Positions 13,101 to 24,284 of a DNA stretch of 64,000 nt are shown piece by piece; position 1 is the stretch's first letter; the number at the start of each line of letters is the position of its first letter. Made by a program: the position numbers and the translations under genes. The DNA comes from Cliona cf. orientalis (lineage: Eukaryota; Porifera; Demospongiae; Clionaida; Clionaidae). The notes beneath the pieces are model-generated. The model was not told where the DNA came from. It ran no database searches and saw nothing but the letters and a program-made list of their open reading frames with translations. The stretch is taken from the NCBI GenBank assembly GCA_963930775.1, contig OZ005702.1:5642001-5706000 (forward strand), given 5' to 3'.

Positions 13101-13101
13101 A
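4123..13101 (+). CDS. NLR1: NACHT-LRR-ankyrin-Roc-COR-Death protein, single-base frameshift
   Basis: This giant exon has about 2,990 codons. It begins at the splice acceptor TTGGTTGTAG, with no internal ATG start, so a 5' exon is missing. Residues are numbered from 4113. Two tandem helical repeats come first (about 10-230 and 270-460, each with a FIDxxxL...FGSD core). Then NACHT: Walker A GAPGSGKST near 561 and Walker B LWVLDGWDEL near 630. LRRs lie at about 1000-1235 and about 24 ankyrin repeats at about 1265-2100. The Roc GTPase follows: P-loop GPPRSGKDSL near 2170, NTGGQMEF near 2355, THKD near 2448. A COR-like region (YFPHEELKDIVIVDPQ) and a C-terminal Death domain (12700-12990) close the protein. 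NACHT should drive oligomerisation, Roc-COR a GTPase switch and Death adaptor recruitment; all three roles are inferred from families. One extra T at about 11802 breaks the frame inside the Roc-COR linker, so the gene is disabled or misread here. Lacking 5' exons, its expression is unknown. Confidence 0.85.
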
Positions 13102-13379
13102 TACCTCTGTATTGAAATGATTAACAAAAGTATATCCTAACAAAAATTTAATAACTGTTACAATAATTATTATAGTGATTTGGAGAGAAGTTATATAACG
13201 GTCCATCCAGTAACCTTCACTAATGCATCATATACTATCAATAAAAATTTTCTACAAAAATAATATTCAAGGTATCATTGACTATCCTGGTCCAGCAATC
13301 GTAATTTTTTTGTGTATGGTGGTGTTTCTCCCATGATCATTGAAGAGCCAAAGTTTAGTGGTACTAATAAAAATTAATG

Positions 13380-14250
13380 TGAATATCAATTCATTGAATG
13401 AAACTGAATGGGGTTATTGACATTATATTACAAAAGTAAATTTGCCAAACAGTCGTGGAACGTCTGCAGCAAATTAAGCCAATGATGTGGTAAAGCTATG
13501 CTTATTTATTGTGCCAGTATTAAGATAAGAATGCAGCCAAAAATTACAATTATTATTACGATAATTGCTTCTGATAGTGGTGATAAATTAGACACTACAA
13601 ACAGTGAAAGTGGTGAGGCACAGTGCACAAGAGGAAGCACAACTCCAATCACTATATTGAAAATGAGATAGTTACACTAAATCACACTTGTCATTGGACC
13701 ACAAATGTACTCATAATCTTATGTAGGTGTATGAAGTCACCCTGTTACAGTAGTATCTCACCTATTACTGGAACTGCAGTTCATATAGAAGTAGAAGAGT
13801 CTTGCACTTACGCTACCAAAATCGGGCAATCAAACTGTAATATGATGAAGAGGCTCTTTATAATTTTATTGAACAGCATCAGATAAAAGCTTAACAAATT
13901 ATTCAATTGAAGAAGCTATAAAAAGAATAACATTACATGAAGGATATATAGTACATCTGATGCATGCATAAAGAGGACGATGCATGTGCAGACAGAAAGT
14001 ACTTCAGAAAGCCAGCCAGATATTGATCCTCAGCCTTCCAAGATAAATTTTTAAGAAATTGACCAAATACATACAAAGAGAATGTACAAGAAGAGAAGTC
14101 ACTGTTCCTCTTTAAATTTGCCGGCTATGTAAATTTGCAGCCAAGTGGCCAAGCGGAATGAAATGGTCCCTACTTGAGAAGCTGGACTAACGATCTAGGA
14201 GATGAGGGAATAGCCACGTGGCTGAGGTCCTCAGATATAACAACAAATGA
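13380..14250 (+). pseudogene. Degenerate duplicate of NLR1 ankyrin/Roc segment plus LRR scrap
   Basis: Blocks here match NLR1 in order. 13440-13590 matches the last ankyrin repeat and linker (10290-10500). 13600-13680 matches 10516-10590. 13795-13890 matches 10705-10800, sharing GAGTCTTGCAC and GGGCAATCAAACTG. 13950-14040 matches 10905-10995. All frames are broken. At 14190-14235 a scrap of the LRR region follows (CTAGGAGATGAGGGAATA, as at 7494), and then the sequence enters the flank shared with cassette 2. The arrangement suggests that the ANK-Roc segment was inserted into or duplicated within an LRR exon, leaving debris on its far side. Confidence 0.7.
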
Positions 14251-15985
14251 AAGGTGTGTGTATATGTGTTGTGTGGATGTGTCATACCAATAATTATTCT
14301 ACATGCACGTTACTTTTGTATACTTGTTTAAAAAGCATAGCTGATTCACACTGTGGATGCTACTTTTATATACTGTAACATGTAGTTGCAACTTATTTTC
14401 ATACAGCTACTGCAGTTTCTTCACAGAATCACTTCGTATTCTGTCCGAGTGCTGATCCCTTCAGTTTCCCACCGCTTTCTGATATTACATGACCAGCTAA
14501 GACTACAACACTACAACAGTTTAACACAAGTCAAATAGTTTTTAATGGTTAGTGCTATATGCCCCATACCTCAACAAGTTCTCCATCAATCCCAAGCAGG
14601 GTTGCATACAGGGGGGGGGGGGGGGGGGGGGGATACATTGGGATTCCCCCCCCCCCCCAGAATTCCATATTATGTATACAGCACAAATAGTGTGATTACA
14701 TACACAAGCAAGAAGGCATCAATCGTTTGTTATCACAGCGTTATTGTGTGATTTATTAACTAGTATACACATGGCAGTGGCGCATATACACACGTACAAA
14801 GTAAATCATCCGTGAGATCCCCCCCAAGGCCCGGAAGAATCCTGTATGCAACCCTGCCTGATCCCCAGTCTGATGATGTTTTGCATGGACACACAGTCTG
14901 TCCCAGTCTTCCGATGCAATGCATCCGTTCTTGTTCACTGCAGACCTCTCCATGTGCACAGTTAGCTACTCAGTAGTAACTTTGATGTTGATTGGAGCCC
15001 ACAGTTTCAGTCCGGGCAGTGAGTTGGACTCCAGCTACATGTACTGAACATGTCAGCAGTGACAATAAGTTTGTCCTTGTTCACTGACTCTGTGACATTT
15101 ATCTTATTCAGTTTTGTTAGTTGTGTGGTTCCATTCTCAGTCTGGCCGGGCCATCACACTCCAGTCGTCATGATTTATGCTGAGTCAGCAGGGGCTGCAG
15201 CTGGGTTCAGAGGTCATTAGTGTTGTGTTAGGTTAGTTGTATGTTGGTTGTGGTTTTAGTGTGTTCATGTGATGTCATTCACTAGCTTTGTTGTCTTGTT
15301 CCATAGTTTTGTGTGTGCACATGTCTGTGGTTTGTCTGGTCATTTTCCATTCCTTTTTGTTGTCCCTTTAGCCTACAGTTTCATTGCTAGTTCACTGACA
15401 CCATATCTCATCATACACCACAAAAGATTTTAACAGTACATCAGTTGCAATTTCATTATCATCATGCCTCCTTGCCTAATGACAATTTACATTACATTTT
15501 TTACGCTTGTATCATAGTGTGACCACTGAATGTGTACTAACTGTACATTTTATAATTTCTTGCATGTAATTTTTTATTCGCATCAACCGCGGCCTATATA
15601 TGTCTTAAGTGACAACATTCAATCATCACAATAATATATTAATATCATGTATCATCAACTTTTTCGGCATTCAATCATCACAGTATTTTTCTATTTGACA
15701 TCCACCTTCTGTTGTATTCACTAATTTTGACTCGGGGAATTTCACTCCAGTAATTCAGAGGTGGGTACAGAATAACAGTCACATGACTTGTCACATGACC
15801 TCTTATTTATGTCTCATTCAGGAGCTAGACTCAAAAGAGGACAGCAGTTTACGTTGAGAGGTCTGATCTGAGCTGTGAAACTCCACCCACAGACCCACCC
15901 CTTCCTCCTCCAACCAACATGTGTTCATCTGTTGACTACATCTACATGTATGGGTATGTGTTCTCATGTGTAGTGCACTGTCTGT
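14251..15985. repeat. Downstream flank of NLR cassette 1 (duplication arm)
   Basis: Collinear with about 34016-35680 downstream of NLR2. Shared landmarks include CAGTCCGGGCAGTGAGTTGG, GTTGTCTTGTTCCATA, ACATCCACCTTCTGTTGT and CACATGACCTCTT. No open reading frame is conserved between the two copies, so it is most likely non-coding (intron, UTR or intergenic). The copy here carries a private MITE at 14597-14856. Similarity fades near 15985, about 270 bp before the first visible SCAMP exon. Confidence 0.7.
14597..14856. mobile_element. MITE with G/C homopolymers, absent from the paralogous flank
   Basis: Terminal inverted repeats CAGGGTTGCATACAGG and CCTGTATGCAACCCTG bound 260 bp containing a long G run and a C run. 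The matching position in cassette 2 (about 34605) lacks it, so insertion came after the duplication. No coding capacity. Confidence 0.7.
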
Positions 15986-16879
15986 ATGCATTAGTATGTA
16001 CATGTACATGTACATGCATGTGTGTACACAAGCAAATGGCAGTGTACATGCAGCCACGTATATTAAGTGCATGCAAGTGTACCCTGCCAGTCATAATAAT
16101 ATTATAGGTACTTATGCTTTAGGCTCTAAATTATCTAACACTCGTGTCTATAGCATATGGTGTTGAGATTAATTTTGCTATTAGCGTACTTGTATATAAT
16201 CCTATTGCCTATTTCATACATGTACACACACTATAACTACTTGTGTTGTATAGGATCCATCAGCGACAGCTGCCACATCCGCCCAGCCAGGGGCAGGTCA
16301 GGATGACTACAACCCCTTCACAGATGAGGGAGTCAAGGAAAAGGAACCAGAGGTATGAAGTGCATGTACAATATATATCAGTTTTAAGTAGCAGTGTCCG
16401 ATTTTAAAAGAAATGGCGTCCTCATTTCAGAGATAGTTTTGTATACATGATAATATGCTGTATCTCAGAGTGTTGTACTAATTTGGATGCCTTCATATCT
16501 AGGATAAGAGTCCTGGATCAGTCTGAAGGATTTTTGTGTAGTCCATGTGACCCCCTGTTGTGTTGTAATTGAGATTCAGGAGGTGTCCTCTAGCTTTGTG
16601 GGTAATGGGGGTCAGCCATTGCGGTAACAAGGTACACTCATGTTTTGCTAACTCAGTGGAACTTGGGGCTTGGTAATAGGTTTATCCTCCACCCACCTTA
16701 GTTCCAAAATGACCTTCATGTGATATCATGTGACTGGCTGCTTTCAGAAGTGATCAGCAGATTGATGTCTAGTTCAGGTTGTGGTGTTCACTATCACTAT
16801 CACTATTCATGTTGCATGCATCGTAAAACATGTATGTGCACATCTGTTCCTTAGCGTTAGCATAATATTATGTGTATTA

Positions 16880-17420
16880 TGTGATGTTTGCCCAGCAGGG
16901 GGAAAGTCAGGATGACTACATGCAACCCCTTTTGCAGATAAAGGAGTCAGGGAAAAGGAACAAGAGGTATGAAGCATATCATTTTAAGTTGCTGGGACCT
17001 AGTGTCTAATTTTAAAAGAAATGGCTTCCTCATTTCAGATTTAGTTATACTGTATCTCAGAGAGTCATACTAATTGGATGCCTTTATACCATAGATCTGG
17101 AAATTTTCGTGTAAAGAAACTTTAGTATGATAAGTAAAAAACTTCGTAGGAACGACCGCTTACCGCATTAGCGTTAATAGTGCATGCTAATTTTCGTAAG
17201 ATTAATTTATCGTAGCCGCCATCGACTACGAAAATATTTTTACAATGAAAATTTCCATAGATTTACGGTATCTACGATAAGAGTCCTGGACCAGTTGTTT
17301 AGATATGAAGGATTTTTTGTGTAGTCTATGTGACCTTGTTGTGTTGTAATTGAGATTCAGGTGTCCTCTAGCTTTAACGGTAATGAGGGTCAGCTATTCG
17401 TAGTAACAAGGTACACTCAG
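16880..17420 (+). repeat. Degenerate tandem copy of the first SCAMP exon and its intron
   Basis: This repeats 16256-16660: the exon core GTCAGGATGACTACA, the donor AGAGGTATGAAG, then AAAAGAAATGGC, the CTGTATCTCAGAG block and CAAGGTACACTCA. The exon copy carries small indels that destroy the reading frame. A MITE at 17087-17270 interrupts the second copy at the point corresponding to 16493. Confidence 0.75.
17087..17270. mobile_element. Small MITE inside the duplicated SCAMP intron
   Basis: Imperfect inverted ends, about CCATAGATCTGGAAATTTTC on the left and GAAAATTTCCATAGATTTAC on the right, bound about 184 bp that is absent from the sister copy at 16493. No coding content. Confidence 0.6.
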
Positions 17421-17485
17421 GTTTTGCTAACTCAATGGAACTTGGACTGGGTAGTAAATTTATCTTCCACAGGTTCTGGTGTTTG

Positions 17486-17912
17486 CTAGCCTCGTCCCCA
17501 GGCCACTCCCACGTTTTCAATGTTACACGCAGAAAACGGGGAGGGTCTGGTACGCGAAGTCACGTGCATTGTGTCATGATGATTGATCGTGATGTGGCAT
17601 GACGCAAACGAAAAGTAGGTCGATCGAGGTCAACAAAACCGGGGCGTTTCTACGCTATCCATGCCTTCTATCAACTACAAACATACAGTTTGAGCCGACG
17701 AAGGATCACCTTTTACTCATATGACAGCGATATCTCTATGTCTCTTATATCATTTGCGAGCTGTAGCACTCATAAGTCCGGTGACCTTCGACCCACGAGG
17801 TGTTGTGGACCTTCTCTCACCTTCTCTCTCCATCATGTGACTTCGCGTACCAGGCCCTCCCCCTTTTCTGCATGTAACATTGAAAAGTGGGAGGGCCTGG
17901 GGACGAGGCTAG
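17486..17912. mobile_element. Foldback element, family TAGCCTCGTCCCC
   Basis: Inverted arms of about 80 bp: the left starts CTAGCCTCGTCCCCAGGCC and the right ends GGCCTGGGGACGAGGCTAG, with an internal block about CGCGTACCAGGCCCTCCCCC. Interior about 260 bp, no protein. A second copy lies at 59693-60106 and a short scrap near 23451-23485. Confidence 0.75.
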
Positions 17913-18323
17913 GTGTTCGCTACATGCTATCACTTTGCATGTTGCATTGTAAAACATAGGCATGTACGTGTGTTCCTTAACATTAGCATGTGTGTATTGT
18001 GTGATGTTTGTTGAAAACTATTTTGACCTTTGAGCCTTTAGATGCACTGTGTTAGGATGTGTAGAGAGTTTTGCCAACTCAGAAGATTAGTGGGTTGTAC
18101 ATGTACATAATTTGAAATGTGAGCTACAATTATAATTCAGCATACCACGTCTTTACGAGTGTAGTCTACTTGTTTTTTGTTGTTTTTTTTCAAGGAGACC
18201 ACACACTAAGCAGAAAAAAATTGTCCGAAAACCACCACATAATTAATTTGTTGTTGTTTTTTATGCGTAGCCTGTGCATTTGCCCTTGCCACCAAGACAG
18301 AGAAGAAGACTAAGGAAAAGTAG
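17913..18323 (+). other. SCAMP intron, remainder
   Basis: Non-coding between the foldback element and the proline-rich exon. A run of T near 18172-18192 and another near 18250 resemble polypyrimidine tracts. The open frame over 18119-18313 runs into the exon but in the wrong phase. Confidence 0.4.
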
Positions 18324-19335
18324 AAATCGAAGGAGCGTCCCCCAGCCCCAACGAGACCCCAGGACTCAGAGCCAGCCATCATGCAGCCCGACCAGGACCT
18401 GCCTCCTGCATACCCTCCTGCTGTACGTTTTTAAATATCACAAGTAATGTAATGTACCTGTTGGGATTTCCCGTGGGCAAACGAGCTTCAACCATCCTTA
18501 ATACTTGAGGCTAGGCACCTAAGTCGCTTGGGATTAAGTAGGCTTGCCTGCCTTCGGTTTGGGGTAGTAGTAGAAGATAGCTACTATATACAGTAAGTTT
18601 TCGTGTGCCTAATGAAAATTTTTGGTACTTTGGCTTCAAATTTTTACTACATTTTTGTCCATACATGAGCGGCAGTGTTGGCTGACAATCCTCTGCTACT
18701 GGTAGCATGACTAGTGATACTTCACTATAATAATATTATTATGATATGACTACTATATAGTGTATGATGTGAAATCATTTCCTCCACAGCCAAATAATTT
18801 TCAAGATGATGAGCTAAGAAAGAGAGAAGAGGTAAACTTTTTCATCGTTTCAATTAAAAACCTTATTAATTAGAGGGATTTTCTCATTTCCAAATCTGTT
18901 TCATACTGGCTTTGACAATAGGCAGTATCCTTACTAGAGAGTTGTGGTTGTTTCGGAGTTCCTTAATAGAGAGACTCCACTGTATACGAGTGATACTATG
19001 TGAATCCATTTGCGTGGGATTCATTGTGAAAGATGAAGCTCATCCATTGTTGTAAACGTTTAGGAGGTAGCTCGTCGAGAGGCTGCACTGAGCGAGAGAG
19101 AGAGGAACATCGAGCGGCTCAGCGTTGGAGAGTGTCCCAACAACCTCCCTCCGTTCCTCAAGTTTTACCCCACCCCCTTTAAGCCGTGCTTCTACATCAA
19201 TATCAAGATGGAGGTCCCTCCCGCTGAACAGTGGAAGGTCTACCTGCTACTGGCACTGCTAGTCTGTAAGTTGGCTGCTGACGGTGCTACATGTATATAA
19301 TATTGTAATATTGACGTGCTGACTTCTGATTATTT

Positions 19336-19460
19336 ACACGCAATCTCTCTCTCTCTCTCTCCCTCTCTCTCCCTCCCTCCCTCCCTCCCTCTCCCTCTCC
19401 CGCCCACTCTGTTTGGCTCTCTTTCTCATTTCTCCTTCGATCTCTCTCTTTGTCCACCCT
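19336..19460. repeat. CT/CCCT microsatellite in the SCAMP intron
   Basis: Pyrimidine-rich simple repeat (CT)n grading into (CCCT)n. It occupies the place where the SCAMP exon with the CWYRP loop is expected, so an assembly collapse here could explain the missing exon. Confidence 0.85.
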
Positions 19461-19662
19461 CCCAGGAGGGACAGCTCTTGGCGTTCATATGGATCTTCTT
19501 TATTCTGTTCTTCCAAGGTCTCAGCTTTATCCTCAGTGCTATTGGCATTCCTCAACTTGGAGCAGCGTAAGTAATTGACATACCGTAGGATTTTGTTATT
19601 AAGTGCATGAGGTATCAATAGTAAGGTAATAGGTACTGGTTACCTGCTTATGTAATCACACA

Positions 19663-20131
19663 TCAGGGTTTCATTTAGGGGGGGGGGGCACTCGCCCCCC
19701 CCCCCTTGGAAGCTGGCTGCCCCCCTTGAGAATAGCCACCAACCATACGTATAATACATGTACATGTAAACGTTTAAATGATGAAAGTGTCCAACACTGC
19801 AGTTTTGCTCATATTTAACCTATAAACTATCTGAAGCTTTGCACTACGCGCATTAGGAAACACATTCCCCATTCAACATTTGACTATTAAAAAGGAGGGA
19901 TATCACTGATATGCTTCTCCATCCGAGTGCTCAGAAGCCACCAGAAACAGTCTCAGAGGTTATAGGGTTAAAAAACTTCCTGGGGGAGCATACCTCCAGA
20001 CCCCCCTAATGTACTATTCTACATTATTTATTGATGAAAAAACACAAAGCATTACTATAGTCCTCGCCCCCCTTTAACTCCGCAACTGTCACATTTGCCC
20101 CCCCTTGACGAAAATCCTAAATGAAAGCCTG
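19663..20131. mobile_element. MITE with 16-bp TIRs in a SCAMP intron
   Basis: Ends CAGGGTTTCATTTAGG and CCTAAATGAAAGCCTG are inverted copies (one mismatch), flanked on both sides by CACAT, a plausible target duplication. Internal C runs and G runs, no coding sequence. Confidence 0.75.
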
Positions 20132-21670
20132 CACATGATTAAGCCCAAATCAACTGGGGGGGGGGGGGGGGGGGGGGGGGAGCTGGCACTCTCCTTGTAA
20201 AAATTTGACTTCTAAGGCTGCTTTTCCCACTTGAATAAATTATGTATTGATTACTCTTCCAGTGGTTACTTCAATGGTGCCCAGTTCTTCCAAGGTGACC
20301 GGACTGAGCAGGAGAATGCTGCTGGTGGTATGTACATCATCATGGGGTTCCTCTGGCTCACTGGAATAGCTACCAGTCCTCGTAGTGGCCATTGTAATGG
20401 TGAGGATTAGTAATAACAATAATATGCATGTATTGTTAGCCTAGTAACGTAGAAACTGGTTGTTAAGCGCATGTGCTTATAACACGTGGCAGCAAGAAAA
20501 CATGCGCTTAATTAAAAGTGCTAAAACACGGTAGGTGGGGCGTGCGTAAAGAACATGTTGAGGGTAGAAAGGCCTACAACGGTGGCCAAGAAGCGACCAG
20601 AGAGAGTAATTTTCGACGTTTTCTTCTGGGCATATGCGCCTAACAAAGAGCGGTAAGGCTCGCACAAAACTATGCGCTTAACAGCAAGCAGCGCCTAATA
20701 ACCAATTTCTACGGTATGTGGCCAAACTTGAACTTATGCATACTGTATTTTTGAATATTTCACAAAGGTAGCGAGTGCTGAGATTTTTCTAGCATATGAA
20801 GTGTAATACACCATATTTTACAAGCACTACCAAGATTACAAAAAACTGCCTTAATAGTGCGATGCTTACTTCTTGTTTTTATAAGGAGTAGGATTTGATA
20901 TAATTTTGCTACTCTTATGCTAAATTTACTCCACCTTACTCTATTTTATCCACCCCCCTTTTTTCCTCAACTTGAAATTATTTGTTTTAGGTCCATCGGT
21001 ACTACCGTTCATCTGGCCACACCATCAACAGTGCCATGGAGGAAGGGGTGAGTGGAGCAGCCAAGAACAAGTATGTGCGTGGAGCGGTCAAGTCTAGCGT
21101 CAAGGCTGGGATATCAGCAGCTTATGACAGCAAGTAACTCTCCTATTGTTGGTCTAGTGTGCTTACTCTATTTCTGGTGTTTTATTTTGAAGCTCATGAA
21201 GCTGTCTACATAAGTAAAGAGATGTTCCTTTAGAGTATTTAATTTTTGATTCCACCTTGTTATTTGTATTGATGTGGCATGCATGTCTGGTGTTGAAAGA
21301 AAGCTATTATCTTGTGTGTTCATTCTTACATCAACTATTGCCGTGCTTTTGAAAATTTGACATCCACTAAACCACATGGATTTTCTTCCCTGAAAATTCT
21401 CCCCAATATATACCATATTGTAAGCTTCTCTCTCTCTCTCTTTTTTAACCTACATGTATATGGCATGCACACTACTAATGTGCATAATAAATTCGGATCC
21501 GGATGATAGATATTTCAGAATGGAACCGGATCCCTGGGATTGTGCATGTTATCCGATCACGTGATTAAACCACCCTAGATCCGATCTTGTTTGTGTCTTT
21601 CAAGTCATGCAAGTGGAAAAGAACTTTCCTATTTGAAGATCATCACTCGCTACCAGGTCCACCGCTAAAG

Positions 21671-21985
21671 ATGGCATCTATAAATCAATCGCCTGAAGTC
21701 AAGTCGATCTTAAAACAAACTCACGATCTCACAACAGCGTTGTCGAACGATCCACTGGGCGTGGCGGGGAGACTGCTCAGCAAAGAACTGATTTGTACTG
21801 AAGTCTATTCAAAAATGCTGATAGGTTCTTATACTCCAGCAGAGAAAGCAGCCATTCTGGTCGAAGCGGCGAGAAATACAGTTGAAATAGCTCCAGTCAA
21901 CTTTCAATGTTTTCTTGAGATTCTTTCAGAGGTGGTCTGTGCTAAAGAGGTACTACGGTGGAGAAACTGCGTTCTACCTACCAAA
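21671..21985 (+). CDS. Death-fold/CARD-like first exon, copy 1
   Basis: The start ATGGCATCT follows the 5' leader CCAGGTCCACCGCTAAAG, which is nearly identical in copy 2 (57936). It encodes about 100 residues predicted helical: SPEVKSILKQTHDL, then ALSNDPLGVAGRLLSKELI, then EKAAILVEAARNTVE, then FLEILSEVV. The ILVEAxRNxxE...FxxLLEILSE spacing resembles the last helices of a CARD or related death fold, but I cannot prove the family. It ends at the donor CCAAAGTGAGT. Compared with copy 2 there is a one-base shift just before the end (GAGGTACTACGGTGG), so this copy may be defective. It lies 8.3 kb upstream of NLR2 on the same strand. Confidence 0.5.
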
Positions 21986-23170
21986 GTGAGTCACTGAGTT
22001 CACTGGTACATGTCAGAACAGATAGGTAGATAAAACCAAAGAGTGGGAGGGGCTGGTACTTGAGTTTAATTTGGTACGTATACAAGTAACTCCTACTTTG
22101 CACAATGCATCTGTTGAAATAGTTGGAATACTTGCTACATTGTGCTTCGAATCGTTTGGTAAGGTGCACGAGCATCGAAAACACTGTGTTGGCCACACCC
22201 ATCAACTGCACCCTCTTGTGCTTTCTGTTCATACGCAATGTCATAACCTAGCGTATGTAGGTAAGGTCGAGTCGTCAATAAGTGTACCTCTCATCCTCAT
22301 GCATGTCACAGTTGAGGCCTGGGCCAGGCCATATGCGCGCGCGCGGAAGTATACGGAGAAAATTGAATATTATACGGAGGTGTGGCTATATTATACGGAG
22401 GCGTGGCTAAGGCTGACTTGGCAGTCCATCAAGAAGCGAGTGGCTAGTGAGTTTAAAAACGTAGTTAGTTAGCTATCTACAGTGTCAGTCGTTAGCTTAT
22501 GCCTCTATTTAACGTGTAGTGAATAGTTTGAGTTCGTCACTAGGCTTTTCTCGTTCTACCTACAAGCGAGTCAAAGGCGGCAGCCGTATCGAGCAATCAA
22601 AACATTCGTCGAATACGGATTTGAAAAGAGCTAGTATAGGCTCTATCTAAGTATGACATAGAAACTACTCAAGCTACTCTACAAGATGAGCTGCTGGGAG
22701 TTGGCATTCATCATTGTGCGAGTCTGTAAAACTCGATAGAAGGGTGCTCGAGGTAAGTAATTTTTGTAAGTCTAGCATGTCTAGCCTTTATGAAGCTTTG
22801 AAGCTACATTCCTAGCAGCTCAATATAATATTTACATATAGCATTTAACATAAATAGAAGCCTTCAAGTAAGGTATTTCAAATCTGTATTTGACATTGTT
22901 TACCAAGATAGTCGATGACTTCAAAGCCACGCCTACCAATGGTTAATTAACTAGGGGGCGTGGCGATTGTTATTAAAGTAAAGGAAGGTCTACTCTTTTG
23001 TTTGATACCCATCAACTGTTATCAACTTGCTTATAGCCTTGAGTAAAATCAAAGGCTTATAGACCCTGGGGGTCTATAAGCCCTTGGTAAAATCAAGTAT
23101 ATTATTAACACAAGTTTTATGGGCTTTAGTCGCCGAGATAGACCTCAACACCCATGAGTCTTTATGCCAA
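21986..23170. other. Non-coding stretch after death-fold exon 1
   Basis: Probably intron. Contains a short CG run (GCGCGCGCG near 22336) and repeated TATACGGAG units near 22350-22400. An open frame on the plus strand (22071-22472) has no domain and no partner copy. Confidence 0.35.
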
Positions 23171-23177
23171 TAGATGA

Positions 23178-23290
23178 CTGCAGGATGGGCAAGTGGAAAC
23201 GGAGGAAACTGAAAACAGAAACGGAAAGCTGAAACAGAAAACTGAAGCGGAAAGCGGAAACAGAAAAGCTGAAATCGGGAAATGGTCGTC
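23178..23290. repeat. Left arm of a long-range inverted repeat (GGAAACGGA-rich)
   Basis: A purine-rich block built on GGAAAC/GAAAAC units and starting near GGGCAAGTGGAAACGGAGG. Its reverse complement is at 26865-26957 (CCTCCGTTTCCACTTGCCCC). The arms are about 95-110 bp and 3.6 kb apart. Confidence 0.65.
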
Positions 23291-24284
23291 AATATTGGCT
23301 GCGCTTATGGCATCTTTTGCGCATATGCGATCTGTTTGGGGCTAAGAGATAGTTCTTCCTTTGACATTCATCAGCTGGATAAAAGATTCCTGGCTTGAGT
23401 TAGGCTTGAGGACTAAGTTATAGTGTCAAGTAACGAGTGATAGAGGTCTAGCCTCGTCCCTAGGCGCTCCGGGGACAAGGCTAGTAGAGGTCTAGGTGGA
23501 TGGCTAGGAACAGCACATCACCTCCTATGGGTACTAATAGAAAGAGCCCAGTATGGCACCCAGAACACAAGGTGGTGAATGCTAGATCAGGCAGTAGAAT
23601 TGAAGGAAGTCCAGACTAATAAACTAATTACCAATACTCAGTGGCTGAAAGCCGCTCTCATCACGCGATTAAGGCTTATAATGAGAACTTACATTCAAGG
23701 TCAAAATTGGCTCAAAACCTGCTATTATTATTCAATTAAATTTTATTCACTGTGCTAACACTACTGGAAAATGCTGTAGGAAATGTGTTTTGAAAGTATA
23801 TGAATTTTCCACAGATCAGGGGCAATTCTAATAGTAGGAATTGTAGTGGAGAAGTGCGAGAAATTATGCGCGCATTTTTCTTGGGAAACCATTGCGATAC
23901 CACTGAAAAAGTACGATAATACTGTTGAAATTACCCTGTTGGTTTTATATCTATTCTGGGGTATTGTTGGAAAATATATTGTAATTCGATTGGAAATCAC
24001 GGTTTAGATATGTTAAAAAAGTGTTATAATAATATTAGAAATAGAATGATAATTACTAAATAAAAATAATATAATATTAATGATCACGAGGGATATAGAT
24101 CATAGTGATGAAGTGAAAAGAATCATGAATAATAACATTATAATGAATGAAGTGATAAGGATTAAATAAAGAAGATTGAGCATTGTGATAGATAAAAATT
24201 TAATATACATGTACATGTCATATAATATTATAGATATTATTATAGCAATTCACGATCAAGTTAATTATTAACCTTATTCGTTGT

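Larger units (their letters stand above)
16254..21137 (+). pseudogene. SCAMP: SCAMP gene, 3' part, with missing exon and frameshift
   Basis: Secretory carrier membrane proteins act in vesicle recycling. Exons read from consensus splice sites and phase: 16254-16352 (acidic, with the NPF motif YNPFTDEG), 18324-18422 (proline-rich, LPPAYPPA), 18790-18831 and 19064-19265 (coiled coil, then the SCAMP hallmark KPCFY and the first membrane segment), 19466-19566 and 20263-20399 (membrane segments), 20991-21137 (cytosolic tail from VHRYYR, stop TAA). The 5' exon with the start is not visible. The loop with the CWYRP hallmark, about 50 residues, is absent between 19265 and 19466, where a CT microsatellite sits, and the phases of those exons do not join. 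In 20263-20399 one extra base near 20371 shifts the frame before VLVVAIVM. A TAG at 18321 is either the acceptor or a stop. Identity as SCAMP is solid; function of this copy is doubtful. Confidence 0.8.
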
